A stretch of 64,000 nt of DNA from Glandiceps talaboti (lineage: Eukaryota > Hemichordata > Enteropneusta > Spengelidae). The notes under the pieces are model-generated. The model was not told the DNA's origin, did not search any database, and worked only from the letters and a program-made list of their open reading frames with translations. Positions 31,846 to 44,305 of this stretch are shown here, in pieces. How positions within the stretch are numbered: the stretch's first letter is position 1; each line of letters begins with the position of its first letter. A program made the translations under genes and the position numbers. The stretch is taken from positions 2,877,001 through 2,941,000 of the forward strand of contig NC_135556.1 in NCBI RefSeq assembly GCF_964340395.1, written 5' to 3'.

Positions 31846-33480
31846 TAGGACAGTGTTCTATGACATACATGTGCATATCCATTTTCGTCGCGATACAATC
31901 CAATATGGCCGCCTAGCAGCCATTTTGTTTGCAAATTTTCCATGTCCAAAGCCATAACTCAGACATGCTTGAACAGATCTCATTCAAAGGTGGTATTAGC
32001 ACAGTATTCTATGACATACATGTGCAAATCAATTTTCGTCATGATACGATCCAATATGGCTGCCTGGCAGCCATTTTGTTTGTGAAAATTCCATGTCCAA
32101 AGCCATAACTCGGACATGCTTGAACAGATCTCATTCAAAGGTGGTATTAGCACAGCGTTCTATGACATACATGTGCATATCAATTTTCGTCATGATACGA
32201 TCCAATATGGATGCCTGGCAGCCATTTTGTTTGCGAATTTTCCATGTCCAAAGCCACAACTCAGACATGCTTGAACAGTTCCCATTCAAAGGTGGTATTA
32301 GCACAGCGTTGTATGACATACATGTTCATATTCATTTTTGTTGTGATACGATCCAATATGGCAGCCTAGCAGCCATTTTGTTTGCGAATTTTCCATTTCC
32401 AAAGCCATAACTCAGACGTGCTTAAGTAGATCTCATTTAAAGTTTGTATTAGGACAGTGTTCTATGAAATATATGTGCGTATTCATTGTTGCCGTGATAC
32501 AATCCAATATGGCCGCCTAGCAGCCATTTTGTTTGCGAATTTTCCATGTCCAAAGCCATAACTCAGACATGTATGAGCAGATCTCATTCAAAGTTGTCGG
32601 TGGCTGAGTGGTTAAACCACTTGCCTCTTACCACTGCGGTCGGGGTTCGAACCCCATTCAGGGTTCGATTAAATTTACCACGCTGTAAGTAAGAAGAGTG
32701 CATTAACACTGAACCCATGAGGGATGGCCCTCACTGAACTTCTTGGGAGACAAGTGTTTATATGCTTAAAGAACCAACCAGTATAAATAAAGATTATTGT
32801 TAAAGTTGGTATTAGGACAGTGTTCTATGACATATATGTGCATATTCGTTGTTGATGTAATACAATCCAATATGGCCGCCTAGCAACCAATTTGTTTGTG
32901 AATTTTCATGTCCAAAGCCATAACTCAGATATACTTGAACAGATTTCATTCAAAGTTGGTATTAGCACAGTGTTCTATGATATACATGTACATATCAATT
33001 TTTATCATGATACGATCCAATATGGCTGCCAGGCAGCCATTTTGTTTGCGAATTTTCCATGTCCAAAGCCAGAACTCGGACATGCTTGAACAAATCTCAT
33101 TCAAAGATGGTATTAGGACAGTGTGCTATGACATACATGTGCATATCCATTTTCGTCGTGATACAATCTGCCTGGCAGCAATTTTGTTGGTGCAGTTTTC
33201 ATGTCCAAAGCCATAACTCAGACATGCTTGAACAGCCTCCAACCCCCCCCCCACCCCCCCGTACCCGACCCATCCTTTATTGTTGAATGGTTTATTCCAT
33301 CACATCATCTTGAAGAGTAGGCATGTCCCATGTCCAACGAGGAGACACAACATGAGTAGGCATATCTAAATCTGTTTGATTTAGGTTCACAAGTGTTGTT
33401 GCGTGATCAGAGTAGTGATATCAAGAAAATGACAACATAAACTGCCAGTTCCTTAAAACCCAATCATAGTGGGGACTATG
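31846..33480 (+). repeat. family B array with 151-bp units (copy B3)
   Basis: About eight units with TGACATACATGTGCATAT start at 31861, 32012, 32163, 32313 and 32464, spacing 150-151 bp, then continue after a SINE insertion. Each has CCAATATGGCNGCCTNGCAG, TTTTGTTTGCGAATTTTCCA and CAAAGCCATAACTCAGACAT. The array ends at a C-run near 33245, and the terminal module at 33400-33480 (AACCCAATCATAGTGGGGAC) is the inverted form of the end at about 6316. The units are much more alike than in B2. Long plus-strand frames here come from the repeat. Confidence 0.85.
32597..32801 (+). mobile_element. tRNA-derived SINE inserted in a B unit
   Basis: TGGCTGAGTGG fits an RNA polymerase III A box and GGTTCGAACCC a B box, about 40 bases apart, as in a tRNA (serine/leucine-like). 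An unrelated body and a short A/T-rich tail (ATAAATAAAGATTATTGTT) follow. AAAGTTG (32590-32596 and 32802-32808) is duplicated on both sides, and it is part of the normal B unit, so the insertion boundaries are exact. Length is 205 bp. Confidence 0.85.
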
Positions 33481-33932
33481 TTATTCTCAATGACTTGTTT
33501 ACATTGTAAATGATATTAGGGTAGACAGCTTTGCTTTGGCGATATTGAAATTTGAATTCCTCCCCTGATATTTGCAAAAATAGTTTACTAGGCTTATATA
33601 TTATAGTGTTAATTTTGATTGTGAAATAACTGGGTAGTTGATTATCTATCAAAAATAGTTAGTTTAAGGTTTTATTATCAACTGATGATTGTCGCCATCC
33701 TGAGGTAAAATGTCCCCATTTTGTTGCAGCCTATGGGATATTGACACCACTAGCTTTAAACCTTGTCAGAACACTGACATTTTTTTTTGTTTCTTTCTTT
33801 CAGATTATGCATACAGATATGTTGTATGAACAGGTTTTAATGTGTGACTGAAAAGCCATTACTCTATGGCTAATAGAGCCTTCCTTGAGGACACCCTCAA
33901 TGGGGAGAGGAGCTGATGACTGTATAATCTGA

Positions 33933-36291
33933 CAGTGTTCTCCCTGAACAAGGTAACAGGGGCGCCGCGCCCTCTTGTAAATTCTTGGCGCCCCCTTGTA
34001 AGTTTTGACGAAAAAAAAATGAATTGAATATTTTTTCAACAAACGGGGCAAAACGATTTACTTCTCTCGCGGTTTCGCTACGATCTCATGGTCGCCATTT
34101 TGGAAAGTCAAATATCTCGGTAAAGAGGCTACTGTCACTGATGTCAAACTTCGTGCGAATCACATTCACGCATATACTTTCATCAAACTTGTCATTCATT
34201 CTATAGCTTTCAAACAGTCAACATGTCTTTCCTCCGTCATTTAGCTCAATGAAGATCAGGAGGTACACGGAATATTTTACACGTCGGCCCTTTTCAGGGC
34301 GAACTTGAACTCAGATCGTGGGATTGTTTGCATGTAAACACACACTTTCTCGAGTTTACGGTACAAAAACAAAATGAAATGCGAAACTTTGAAAGGCTTG
34401 TGTTGTTCACCGACACTACTTAGATGATACTAAATAATATGTCACTAAAATGAACAAAATGGTACATTCTAGTTCCTTAACTATTTATTGAATTGTAATC
34501 GAAACGAAAATGGGCTAATATTTTCGTACCCATCGAACCACGATCGAACTTACGGAGATATCGGGTGAGATGCGATGGCCTCAACACAGATAAACACGTG
34601 GTGTCAATGTGGGCGATTCCATTGTTCATGGATAGGTGGGCCGTGACAAAAGTCTCGGAACGGTCTGTTTTTACGTGTACACTAAATGTACTACAAAATC
34701 TATGGTTTTCAGAGTCGCTGTGTCTATGAATTGCTTCTCTTAATATAAAAACACGCAAGTAAAATTTTCCATGGCTACGTCAGTATTGAAGTTGAACGCT
34801 AAGTTCCCCTCTGTCCCTTCCCTTTAGTTTAATAGTTTGGACGTTGCATGTGTCGTCATAGTACAATCTTTGACCTTTCAAAATCTTAGTGAGTCGTCGT
34901 AGCAGAAAGTTTTGTCGGATACCTGTCCCACTTGAAAACTATGTATTCCGATTCGTTTTATTTCATTTTCTTTTGATTGACTTCATTACCACCCATAGTG
35001 ACACGAAGCGGTTTCGCCTTCTTTCAAAAAAGACCTGTGCTAACTGAAACTGCCATGCCGTATTGTCACCGACTATTTTTGTTTTCGTAAAAAAACTGAA
35101 CATGCTGAAGAGAACTATATCATGGCTAGGCATGTCAGACAGTGTGAGTTTTTTTTGACGTGGGAGCGTGACGTATTGAGTGTCCATTTGAACATGTGCA
35201 GCTGTGTTTGGCATGTACTATTAATTTTCCAGTTAGACACAACAATGGCATCAAAAATTGCAACATTAGTGTTGCGTCTTTTTTACATTGACTGTAACAG
35301 GGCCAGGGTACAAGTTTGTTAGTGGTCTATAATAATATTATGTATCAAAATAAAAACAATCGACTCTCACTCAGTATAGTACGATCGTCAGTCGAGGGGT
35401 ATGGCAAATGTAACAAAATTCGTTGCGTATAGGATACGGATCGTTCGATCAAATATGCATAAAAAATTAATTTCCATTGCGTACGGTATAATACGCATGG
35501 TTTTGCGTCACCGCAAATACTGGTCCGTCATTCTGAGCAGTTCTCAAGTCCGGGAATTAAATGATAAATTTAATGAGAAGTCAACTAGAAAAGAGTACAT
35601 TTAGACGAATTGAATCACTATGGGAATATCAATAGATGGACCAAATCTGACACTGTTTACTTTGAACAAGCAGTCACCAATGGGGAAATTACAAAGACAG
35701 GAGAATTCTCACAGAAGTGAGACAAGTTACTCAGCTGTTATGCATAAAGGCAAAGTTATCTTCACCCTTATGTGTTTGACTTTTGTTTGTTTTGGTAGTG
35801 GTATGGTGATGATGCAATGAAGCTCTTGAAAATGGATTTCGTTTTGTAGTAAACACTACAACTGTCCTGAAACATCTTGAAATTTGCTGCAATTTTTTAC
35901 AGAAAGTTGAAGATTTTGTTTTGTTACACTCTTTCAGCATTTGTGTTAAAATGAGCTATTTGAGTAACTATTTAGGACAAACTATTAAAAAACTATTTTT
36001 TTGACACAGGTAAATTTGGCTAAATTCTGTCACTATTTAAACATTAAGATATCAAAACTCACTTTGACACTTCAGTTGTGTTGAAATTCGCATGATTAAA
36101 GTGGGTTAAAATGGCTAAATAAAGTGCCACCAAAAGCCACCATTTCAAAATGCAAATTGCAAAAGTTCCTAGGCAGGAGGGGGGACACCCCCCTCCTGAC
36201 CACCCCCCAGCGTGCGCAAAGCGCACGCAGTGCTTCGCTCCGCTCAGCAACAATTCCCCCCTCTTGTGACAAAATCCTGGGGAGAACACTG
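33933..36291. mobile_element. hAT-like element with CAGTGTTCTCCC ends
   Basis: CAGTGTTCTCCC at 33933 is matched by the inverted copy ending at 36291. A 6-bp direct repeat ATCTGA flanks it (33927-33932, 36292-36297). CAGNG termini and a short duplication again fit hAT, with the same 6-bp size as copy X1. The 2.36-kb interior has no recognisable transposase. It includes dispersed repeat E (34880-35215, minus strand) and, near the right end, the hairpin GTGCGCAAAGCGCAC. Unassigned frames such as 34477-34758 (minus) carry no known motif. Confidence 0.65.
34880..35215 (-). repeat. dispersed repeat E, copy 2
   Basis: The minus-strand sequence matches 8815-9150: ATGCCAAACACAGC, AGCCATGATATAGTTCTCTT, GAAGGCGAAACCGCTTCGTG and TAGTTTTCAAGTGGGACAG. 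The copies differ by many small changes and indels. Confidence 0.6.
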
Positions 36292-36299
36292 ATCTGATG

Positions 36300-37245
36300 T
36301 AAGCTGCTACTTCCCAGGCAGGATGGACTACATATATATGAAGAATGTGTATATGGAATACAACACAAACTCCATTGTATACTCTGCCACACATAATCAG
36401 CAACAACCAAGTTCTGCGTGATGGTAGTCAGACAAGGTAAAAAAATGACATTCCATCCTACATATTGACTTAGTCAGATGCACCAATACATATAAATTTC
36501 AATTTCATCCCAAAGATGACAGCTCCTTAAGAACAAAGATTTGGAATTTACAAAGTAAACCCAGGGAGAAGAGCAAATCAAACATTTGGTCAGTCAAGCA
36601 CTGTCAAGTATTCAAGTGTTACAGGATCAGGTTAATGAACTTGCAGCCCAAAACACAAGAACATAAAAAACATCCACCTATTACCTCCTTTTGGTAAAGA
36701 AGTCCATCATTGCAATGGGATGGACAGAGAGATGGTAGCTTTAGTGCCTACCGGTACTACAAATTTGGAATCATAAACATCCTAATGCGAAGGATCTCCT
36801 CTGTGAATGCCTATGGAGATTTTGAACTTCATCCTTCTGAGATGGATGACATATGGTAACTACTGGTGATGCCAACTGGAGATTTAAAAAACCTAATGAA
36901 CCAGGAGATTTGGATACCTCAACTAAGTGGATGGAATGTGTGCTTCCAGAATTCTCAGATGTGAAAAAATATGCAATTGTGATATACATGTAAGGATGGA
37001 AAAACAATAGGCCACCTGTGCAAAAACGATCACAGTGGCAAGGGTAAAACAAGATGAAAAAATAGGCTACTGTAGTGAAATGTACACAGTGGAAAGGGTA
37101 AATTGATATGAAAAATGAAATGAGCAAAGTGGTGAAATAAAATGACATGTAAACAGCACGCCACCATTCTGAAACAAGAAAAGTGGCAGGTAAGAGGACA
37201 CGTAAATAAACTAGACACTGATGTGAAATGGATGTAGTGTCAATG
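36300..37245. other. no gene supported; left flank of the satellite
   Basis: From about 37010 onward, degenerate satellite-like words appear (GGCCACCTGTGCAAAA, CAGTGGCAAGGGTAAA, AAAGTGGCAGGTAAGAGGAC). The block GACACTGATGTGAAATGGAT-GTAGTG at 37215 recurs on the right side of the array at about 41395, so related flanks bracket it. The 36300-37000 part is unassigned. Confidence 0.45.
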
Positions 37246-37249
37246 TTAC

Positions 37250-40200
37250 AAACAGGCTAAGGTGTTAAACAGACACTGAGCTGATATAAAAGGACATTAA
37301 AAAACAAGTCTACAGTGCGAAACTGTCACATTAGTGTGGACATAGAATGAAACAGGCCACAGTGCGAAACAAGAAAAGTGGCAAGTGAGAGGACATGTTG
37401 AAAACAGACAATGGCGATATATAAGGACATTAAAAAACAAGTCCACAGTGCGAAACTGGCACATAACTGTGGACATAAAATAAAACAGGCCACAGTGCGA
37501 AACAAGAAAAATGGCAATTGAGAGGACACGTTGAAAACAGACAGTGGTTATATAAAAAGACATTAAAAAACAGTCCACAGTGCGAAACTGGCACATTAGT
37601 GTGGCCATAAAATGAAACGGGCCACAGTGTGAAACAAGAAAAGTGGCAAGTGAGAGGACACGTTGAAAACAGACAGTGGTTATGTAAAAAGACATTAAAA
37701 AAACAGTTCACAGTGCAAAACTGGCACATTAGTGTGGACATAAAATGAAATGGGCCACAGTGCGAAAGAAAAAAAAATGGCAAGTGAGAGGACATGTTGA
37801 AAACAGACAGTGGTGATATAAAATGACATTAAAAATCAGTCCACAGTGCGAAACTGGCACACTAGTGTGGACACAAAATGTAACAGGCCACTGTGCGAAA
37901 CAAGAAAAGTGGCAAGTGAGAGGACACGTTGAAAACAGACAGTGGTTAAATAAAAAGACATTAAAAAACAGTCAACAGTGCGAAACTGGCACATTAGTGT
38001 GGAAATAAAATGAAACAGGCCACAGTGTGAAACAAGAAAAGTGGCAAGTGAGAGGACATGTTGAAAACAGACAGTGGTTAAATAAAAAGACATTAAAAAC
38101 AGTTCACAGTGCGAAACTGGCACATTAGTGTGGAAATAAAATGAAACCGGCCACAGTGTGAAAAAAAAGTGGCAATTGAGAGGACATGTTGAAAACAGAA
38201 ACAATTGCGATATGAAAGGACATTAAAAAACAGTCCACAGTGCGAAACTGGCACATTAGTGTGGACACAAAATAAAATGGGCAACAGTGTGAAATAACAA
38301 AAATGGCAAGTGAGAGGACATGTTGAAAACAGACAGATATAAAATGACATTAAAAAACAGTCCACAGTGCGAAACTGGCACACTAGTGTGGACATAAAAT
38401 GAAACAGGCCACTATGCGAAACAAGAAAAGTGGCAAGTGAGAGGACACATTGAAAACAGAGACAATTGCGATATAAAAGGACATTAAAAAACAAGTCTAC
38501 AGTGCGAAACTGGCACATAACTGTGGACACAAAATGAAACGGGCCACAGTGCGAAACAAGAAAAGTGGCAAGTGAGTGGACATGTTGAAAACAGAGAGTG
38601 GTGATGTAAAAGGACTTTCAAAAACAGTCTACAGTGCGAAACTGGCACATTAGTGTGGACACAAAATAAAACAGGCCACAGTGCGAAACAAGAAAAGTGG
38701 CAAGTGAGAGGACACATTGAAAACAGAGACAATTGCGATATAAAAGGACATTAAAAAAACAAGTCTACAGTGCGAAACTGGCACATTAGTGTGGACACAA
38801 AATAAAACAGGCCACAGTGCGAAACAAGAAAAGTGGCAAGTGAGAGGACACATTGAAAACAGAGACAATGGTGATATAAAAGGACATTAAAAAACAGTTC
38901 ACAGTGCAAGACTAGCACATTAGTGTGGACATAAACTTAAACGAGCCACAGTGCGAAACAAGAAAAGTGGCAAGTGAGAGGACACGTTGAAAACAGACAG
39001 TGGTTAAATAAAAAGACATTAAAAAACAGTCAACAGTGCGAAACTGGCACATTAGTGTGGAAATAAAATGAAACGGGCCACAGTGTGAAAAAAAAGTGGC
39101 AAGTGAGAGGACATGTTGAAAACAGAGTGGTGATATAAAAAGACATTAAAAAACAGTCCACAGTGCGAAACTGGCACATTAGTGTGGACACAAAATAAAA
39201 TGGGCCACAGTGTGAAATAAGAAAAATGGCAAGTGAGAGGACATGTTGAAAACAGACAGTGGTGATATAAAAAGACATTAAAAAACAGTCCACAGTGCGA
39301 AACTAGCACATTAGTGTGGACACAAAATGAAACGGGTCACAGTGTGAAACAAGAAAAGTGGCAAGAGAGAGGACATGTTGAAAACAGACAATGGCGATGT
39401 AAAAGGACAGTAAAAACAGTTCACAGTGCAAAACTGGCACATTAGTGTGGACATAAAATAAAACAGGCCACAGTGCAAAACAAGAAAAGTGGCAAGTGAG
39501 AGGACACATTGAAAACAGAGACAATTGCGATATAAAAGGACATTAAAAAACAAGTCCACAGTGCGAAACTGGCACATTATTGTGGACACAAAATAAAATG
39601 GGCCACAGTGCGAAACAAGGAAAGTGGCAAGTGAGAGGACACATTGAAAACAGAGACAATGGCGATATAAAAGGATATTAAAAAACAGTCCACAGTGCAA
39701 AACTGGCACATTAGTGTGGACACAAAATAAAATGGGCCACAGTGCGAAACAAGGAAAGTGGCAAGTGACAGGACATGTTGAAAACAGACAATGGCGATAT
39801 AAAAGGACATTAAAAATAGTTCACAGTGCAAAACTGGCACATTAGTGTGGACATAAAATGAAACAGGCCACAGTGTGAAACAAGAAAAGTGGCAAGTGAG
39901 AGGACACGTTGAAAACAGACAGTGGTTAAATAAAAAGACATTAAAAACAGTTCACAGTGCGAAACTGGCACATTAGTGTGGAAATAAAATGAAACCGGCC
40001 ACAGTGTGAAAAAAAGGTGGCAATTGAGAGGACATGTTGAAAACAGAAACAATTGCGATATGAAAGGACATTAAAAAACAGTCCACAGTGCGAAACTGGC
40101 ACATTAGTGTGGACACAAAATAAAATGGGCAACAGTGTGAAATAACAAAAATGGCAAGTGAGAGGACATGTTGAAAACAGACAGATATAAAATGACATTA

Positions 40201-41380
40201 AAAAACAGTCCACAGTGCGAAACTGGCACACTAGTGTGGACATAAAATGAAACAGGCCACTATGCGAAACAAGAAAAGTGGCAAGTGAGAGGACACATTG
40301 AAAACAGAGACAATTGCGATATAAAAGGACATTAAAAAACAAGTCTACAGTGCGAAACTGGCACATAACTGTGGACACAAAATGAAACGGGCCACAGTGC
40401 GAAACAAGAAAAGTGGCAAGTGAGTGGACATGTTGAAAACAGAGAGTGGTGATGTAAAAGGACTTTCAAAAACAGTCTACAGTGCGAAACTGGCACATTA
40501 GTGTGGACACAAAATAAAACAGGCCACAGTGCGAAACAAGAAAAGTGGCAAGTGAGAGGACACATTGAAAACAGAGACAATTGCGATATAAAAGGACATT
40601 AAAAAAACAAGTCTACAGTGCGAAACTGGCACATTAGTGTGGACACAAAATAAAATGGGCCACAGTGTGAAATAAGAAAAATGGCAAGTGAGAGGACATG
40701 TTGGAAACAGATCGTGGTGATATAAAATGACATTAAAAAACAGTCCACAGTGCAAAACTGGCACATTAGTGTGGACATAAAATGAAACGGGCCACAGTGC
40801 GAAACAAGAAAAGTGGCAAGTGAGAGGACACGTTGGAAACAGAGACAATGGCGATATAAAAGGACATTAAAAAACAGTTCACAGTGCAAGACTAGCACAT
40901 TAGTGTGGACATAAACTTAAACGAGCCACAGTGCGAAACAAGAAAAGTGGCAAGTGAGAGGACACATTGAAAACAGAAACAATTGCGATATAAAAGGACA
41001 TTAAAAAACAGTCCACAGTGCGAAACTGGCACATTAGTGTGGACATAAAATGAAATGGGCCACAGTGCAAAACACGAAAAGTGGCAAGTGAGAGGACACG
41101 TTGAAAACAGAGATAATGGCAATATAAAAGGACATTAAAAAACAAGTCTACAGTGCGAAACTGGCACATTAGTGTGGACATAAAATGAAATGGGCCACAG
41201 TGCAAAACACGGGGGTTAGTGGCAAGTGAGAAGACACGTTGAAAACATAGACAATTAAAAAACGTATAAAACATATAAAAGGACATTAAAAAACAGTCTA
41301 CAGTATGAAACTGGTACACTAGTGTGGACACAAAATGAAACAGGTCATGCGAAACACAGAACGTGGCGATGTAAAACGAC
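37250..41380. repeat. 132-133-bp satellite, about 31 copies
   Basis: CACATTAGTGTGGA landmarks fall at 37327, 37460 (variant), 37592, 37725 and 37858, and onward to about 41320, giving a monomer of 132-133 bp. The motif CCACAGTGCGAAAC occurs twice per monomer. Each monomer can fold with GTCCACA pairing TGTGGAC across a 20-base loop. The plus strand is strongly A-rich and T-poor. Because 132 is a multiple of three and the minus strand lacks stops, long minus-strand frames (up to 212 codons) encode a 44-residue repeat; indels break all of them and they are not called as genes. An internal block of about 800 bp is duplicated with an offset of 1848 bp. Confidence 0.95.
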
Positions 41381-42698
41381 ATGTAAATAAACAGGACACT
41401 GATATGCAATGGACATAGTGCCAACCTTACAAACAGGCTAATAGGCGACACAGGACAAGAACACTGGACAAAGGAAGAGTGGCATAAACGACACAATAAA
41501 CGATGTGTGAGCAAAACAAATACATATAGAAGATTCACAGCAACCTGTATAAAAGAAAGTGAAGTAGTGATAAATAGGACACATTATAAAACGTGTGAAA
41601 AGAAAAATATCAAGGTGATTGAAAGGACAAGAAGAACCAGCCCCACTGGGTTACAACCTGTTTGGACTAAAGTTAAAATGAAGAGTTGTAACATGGAAGT
41701 GTAACTCATGTTACTCCTAGATGTATGTTATGAGGATATCCCCTCTATGACAACAAAGGATACCACTACTCTGATAATGGTAGTAATCTGTGATAACTAT
41801 TAAAAGTACATCACATGTACCAGACTACTGTCATAACTGCAGAAGACATCTCTCGGAATTGAAGTTCACCAATCAGTTATCATACACTGGCTAGAAGAGG
41901 AATACTGGACTAAAGATTGGACATCCACCAAATCTTGATAATCAGACGGTCATTGGCCAAGAAGTGAGTACACACTTTGGTCAATGGCTGTCATCAGCGT
42001 ATGTAACCTGCAGATTACCACGCGTGCACAATTGCGCATAGTTTGTAAACTGATCAAACATGTGGTGTTACTTGGTTGCAAACTGATAAAACCTTATTGG
42101 TTCACAGAAATCTTGAATGATTTTTCTAACTGTTCTACATGTAAATATGTCTTGCTATAGTGGTCAGTTGTAAACTGCAAACCACTATGCAAGCTATTTT
42201 CGATGAACAGATGCAGCGCAGCGAATCTGGTTATCTGCAGTCTTATAAAGAAGGTACCGGGGTAAGTCTTGTTTGAGTAAAGCAATGGCTTTACTTGTTA
42301 ATACCCATATAAATCTCTTTTTCTCTTTTTCTCTACACAGACAACAATGAAGAAGGACTCTATACCGCTGAAAGATTTCAAGAAAAAGAATATCAAAGGC
42401 AAGTACCTATATGATTTTGTCTATTTTAATAATGTTTTTTCCTCGTTTTTTTCAGATCACTGGAAAAGCTGATGAAGTTATTAGAAGATAAAGCATATAT
42501 GTAAGTTTCAAATCTTTGAGTCCTTGCAAATTTTATGTTTTTGTCTGTCATGAAAAAATGTTTTATTGAGGCTTGTGTGGAGGGAAAATGATGGTTGAGA
42601 GACCCAAATTCTTTTGTATATTTATCTGAATAACCCGTTGTTGGATCACCATACATTTAAATAAACCATGAAATGCAGTATTTCTCCTCTCCTCTCAG

Positions 42699-42773
42699 GT
42701 AACACAATTGAGTCATCATTGATGAAGAAGGATGCTGCTGAAGAAACTTTATTAAAAGAAAAAAATATGAGAG
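42699..42773 (+). CDS. candidate 75-bp symmetric exon
   Basis: It follows CCTCTCAG and ends AGAG|GTATGT. Read after two bases it is open: NTIESSLMKKDAAEETLLKE then KNMR. Both boundaries are phase 1, so it could be added or skipped without a frame change. The diverged copy at 43669-43736 lost seven bases. No family is recognised. Confidence 0.3.
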
Positions 42774-43374
42774 GTATGTATCTCTATATTATTTCTATTC
42801 AGTTTATTTGATAATGTGTTTACCCTATTTTTCAATCACACCCAGGAATGATGAAGAAAGCTAGCGAAGAATGTTATTAAAAGAAGAGGACAAGTAAGTT
42901 TCTTATTTTGCAATCTTGATGTTCTGATACAATCAATCATTAGTCTCACAAAGGGGGACTATTCCAATGGGCTCCACCCACCTTTTTTGTCCATGCCTGC
43001 ATGCGTCTGTCTGTGTGTAGTACATCATTTCTCAGGCGGCAATATTTGTGGTTAAAAATAAACACTGCATAACTCAAAAACTGCAATACCCATGACACGT
43101 CATTCAATTGTCTACCCCCATATTATCAGATTCAAGCTATGTTTGGAGACCTTGACCTTCAGGGCCAATTATCAAAATCCAGCCAATTCCTACCTATCAC
43201 ACACATTGTAGTGTTTAGTGGTGCTAATGTAATTTCTATTGAATGGCAGCCATATTTGTAGCCAAGTTCTTTTAAATCATGTCTCCATTCTGTCACATAG
43301 AAGTAAAGTATTTCGGGGGGGGGGGGGGGTCATAGTTCAGTTCATAAAACAAGCGGTTTGTGCTTGTATTCCAG

Positions 43375-43454
43375 ATCATGCTCATACCCCAGGAACTTGT
43401 ATCACCAGATTTAAGGAAGCTCAAGAAAAAGGTTATCAGAAGATAAAGAAGATA
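43375..43454 (+). CDS. candidate exon encoding HAHTPGTCITRF
   Basis: It follows TTGTATTCCAG and ends GATA|GTAAGT. Read after two bases it is open: HAHTPGTCITRFKEAQEKGY then QKIKKI. The nucleotide sequence aligns with the cassette at 46042-46131 (CITTIYDFKAVEKSYYQRKK) with small indels that change the frame. The intron that follows is homologous to the one after 42500. The family is unknown. Confidence 0.3.
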
Positions 43455-43751
43455 GTAAGTTTCAAGTCTTGCAGTCTCTTCCAAATGTATGATTTGCCAA
43501 GTCGTGAAGAAATTTTTTCTCACTGGATGGTTTTATCAAAGATTGTGTAGAGGGAAAGTGATGGTTAAGAGAGCCAAAGTGTTTTCTTTATAGATCTGAA
43601 AACACCATTGTTGGATCACCATAGATATAAATAATCCATGTAAATCTGTATTTCACTTCTCTACTAAGGTAAAACAATTGACTCAACATTGAAGAAAACA
43701 CTACTGAAGAAAGTCTAAAGGAAAAGAATATCAAAAGTAAATACCTATATA

Positions 43752-44305
43752 TTTAAACAATAATGTACGCCCTCCCAGCCCATAATGGACGAAAGCAAAC
43801 TTTGAACGACATAATGGGCGAGGCGACAGCCGAGCCCATTATGGAGTGCAAAGTTTGCTTGAGTCCATTGTGGACTGGGAGGGCATACATTATTGTTATT
43901 ATTTTATAGTTTTGCCAATTCCAGTGAATTTGTAGACCGAGAAACGCAAAACAACGTATACTATACACAGCGCTGAACATCGTCTGCCATGTTCGGCCCG
44001 GAAGCTGAATACTAATCATAGCGACACACGTACGTACACGTACACACACATATACACTTCAATGAACTGCTGTGAACACAAATTTGTTTCATGAATGCGT
44101 TGTATTTTTACACAGTGGAAATGACAATCATAAGTAACAACATACATTTCGAAAAGATACCTAGTCGTATGAAGAAACAGAACAAATAAGCTTGTATTGT
44201 TATGCTCGTTCCGGGGCTGCGATGCCCAATAACGGAGTACATTATCAGTAATAATGTACGGCGATGACGTCACAAAATTCACTGGAATTGGTAATGCTAT
44301 AATAT
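43752..44305. mobile_element. MITE with hairpin and TIRs inserted in the exon-like array
   Basis: An outer hairpin pairs CAATAATGTACGCCCTCCCA with TGGGAGGGCATACATTATTG (43752-43897), with AAGCAAACTTTG / CAAAGTTTGCTT inside. Adjoining it, TATAGTTTTGCCAATTCCAG at 43906 is inverted at about 44281-44303 (CACTGGAATTGGTAATGCTA), giving TIRs of about 30 bp. It separates cassettes 43669 and 44347 and is not part of the duplicated unit, so it came later. Confidence 0.65.

Noticed and set aside
32597-32660. Possible tRNA gene
   Set aside because: The A and B boxes are present, but the acceptor stem does not close and a non-tRNA body with target duplication follows, so it is a SINE.
6275-33286. Frames with CLNRSHSK, FHVQSHNSD or DMLEQ in three places
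   Set aside because: They are all produced by the 151-bp family B unit, with frames shifting between units.
36760-36880. Plus-strand exon candidate NILMRRISSVNAYGDFELHP
   Set aside because: The frame looks protein-like, but the upstream acceptor is poor, a stop follows directly after the possible donor, and no partner exon was found.
36771-41538. Many overlapping minus-strand frames (60-212 codons) with a 44-residue repeat such as SFYITTVCFQ
   Set aside because: They follow the 132-bp satellite, change frame at every indel, occur in more than one frame at once, and have no start, splice or promoter pattern.
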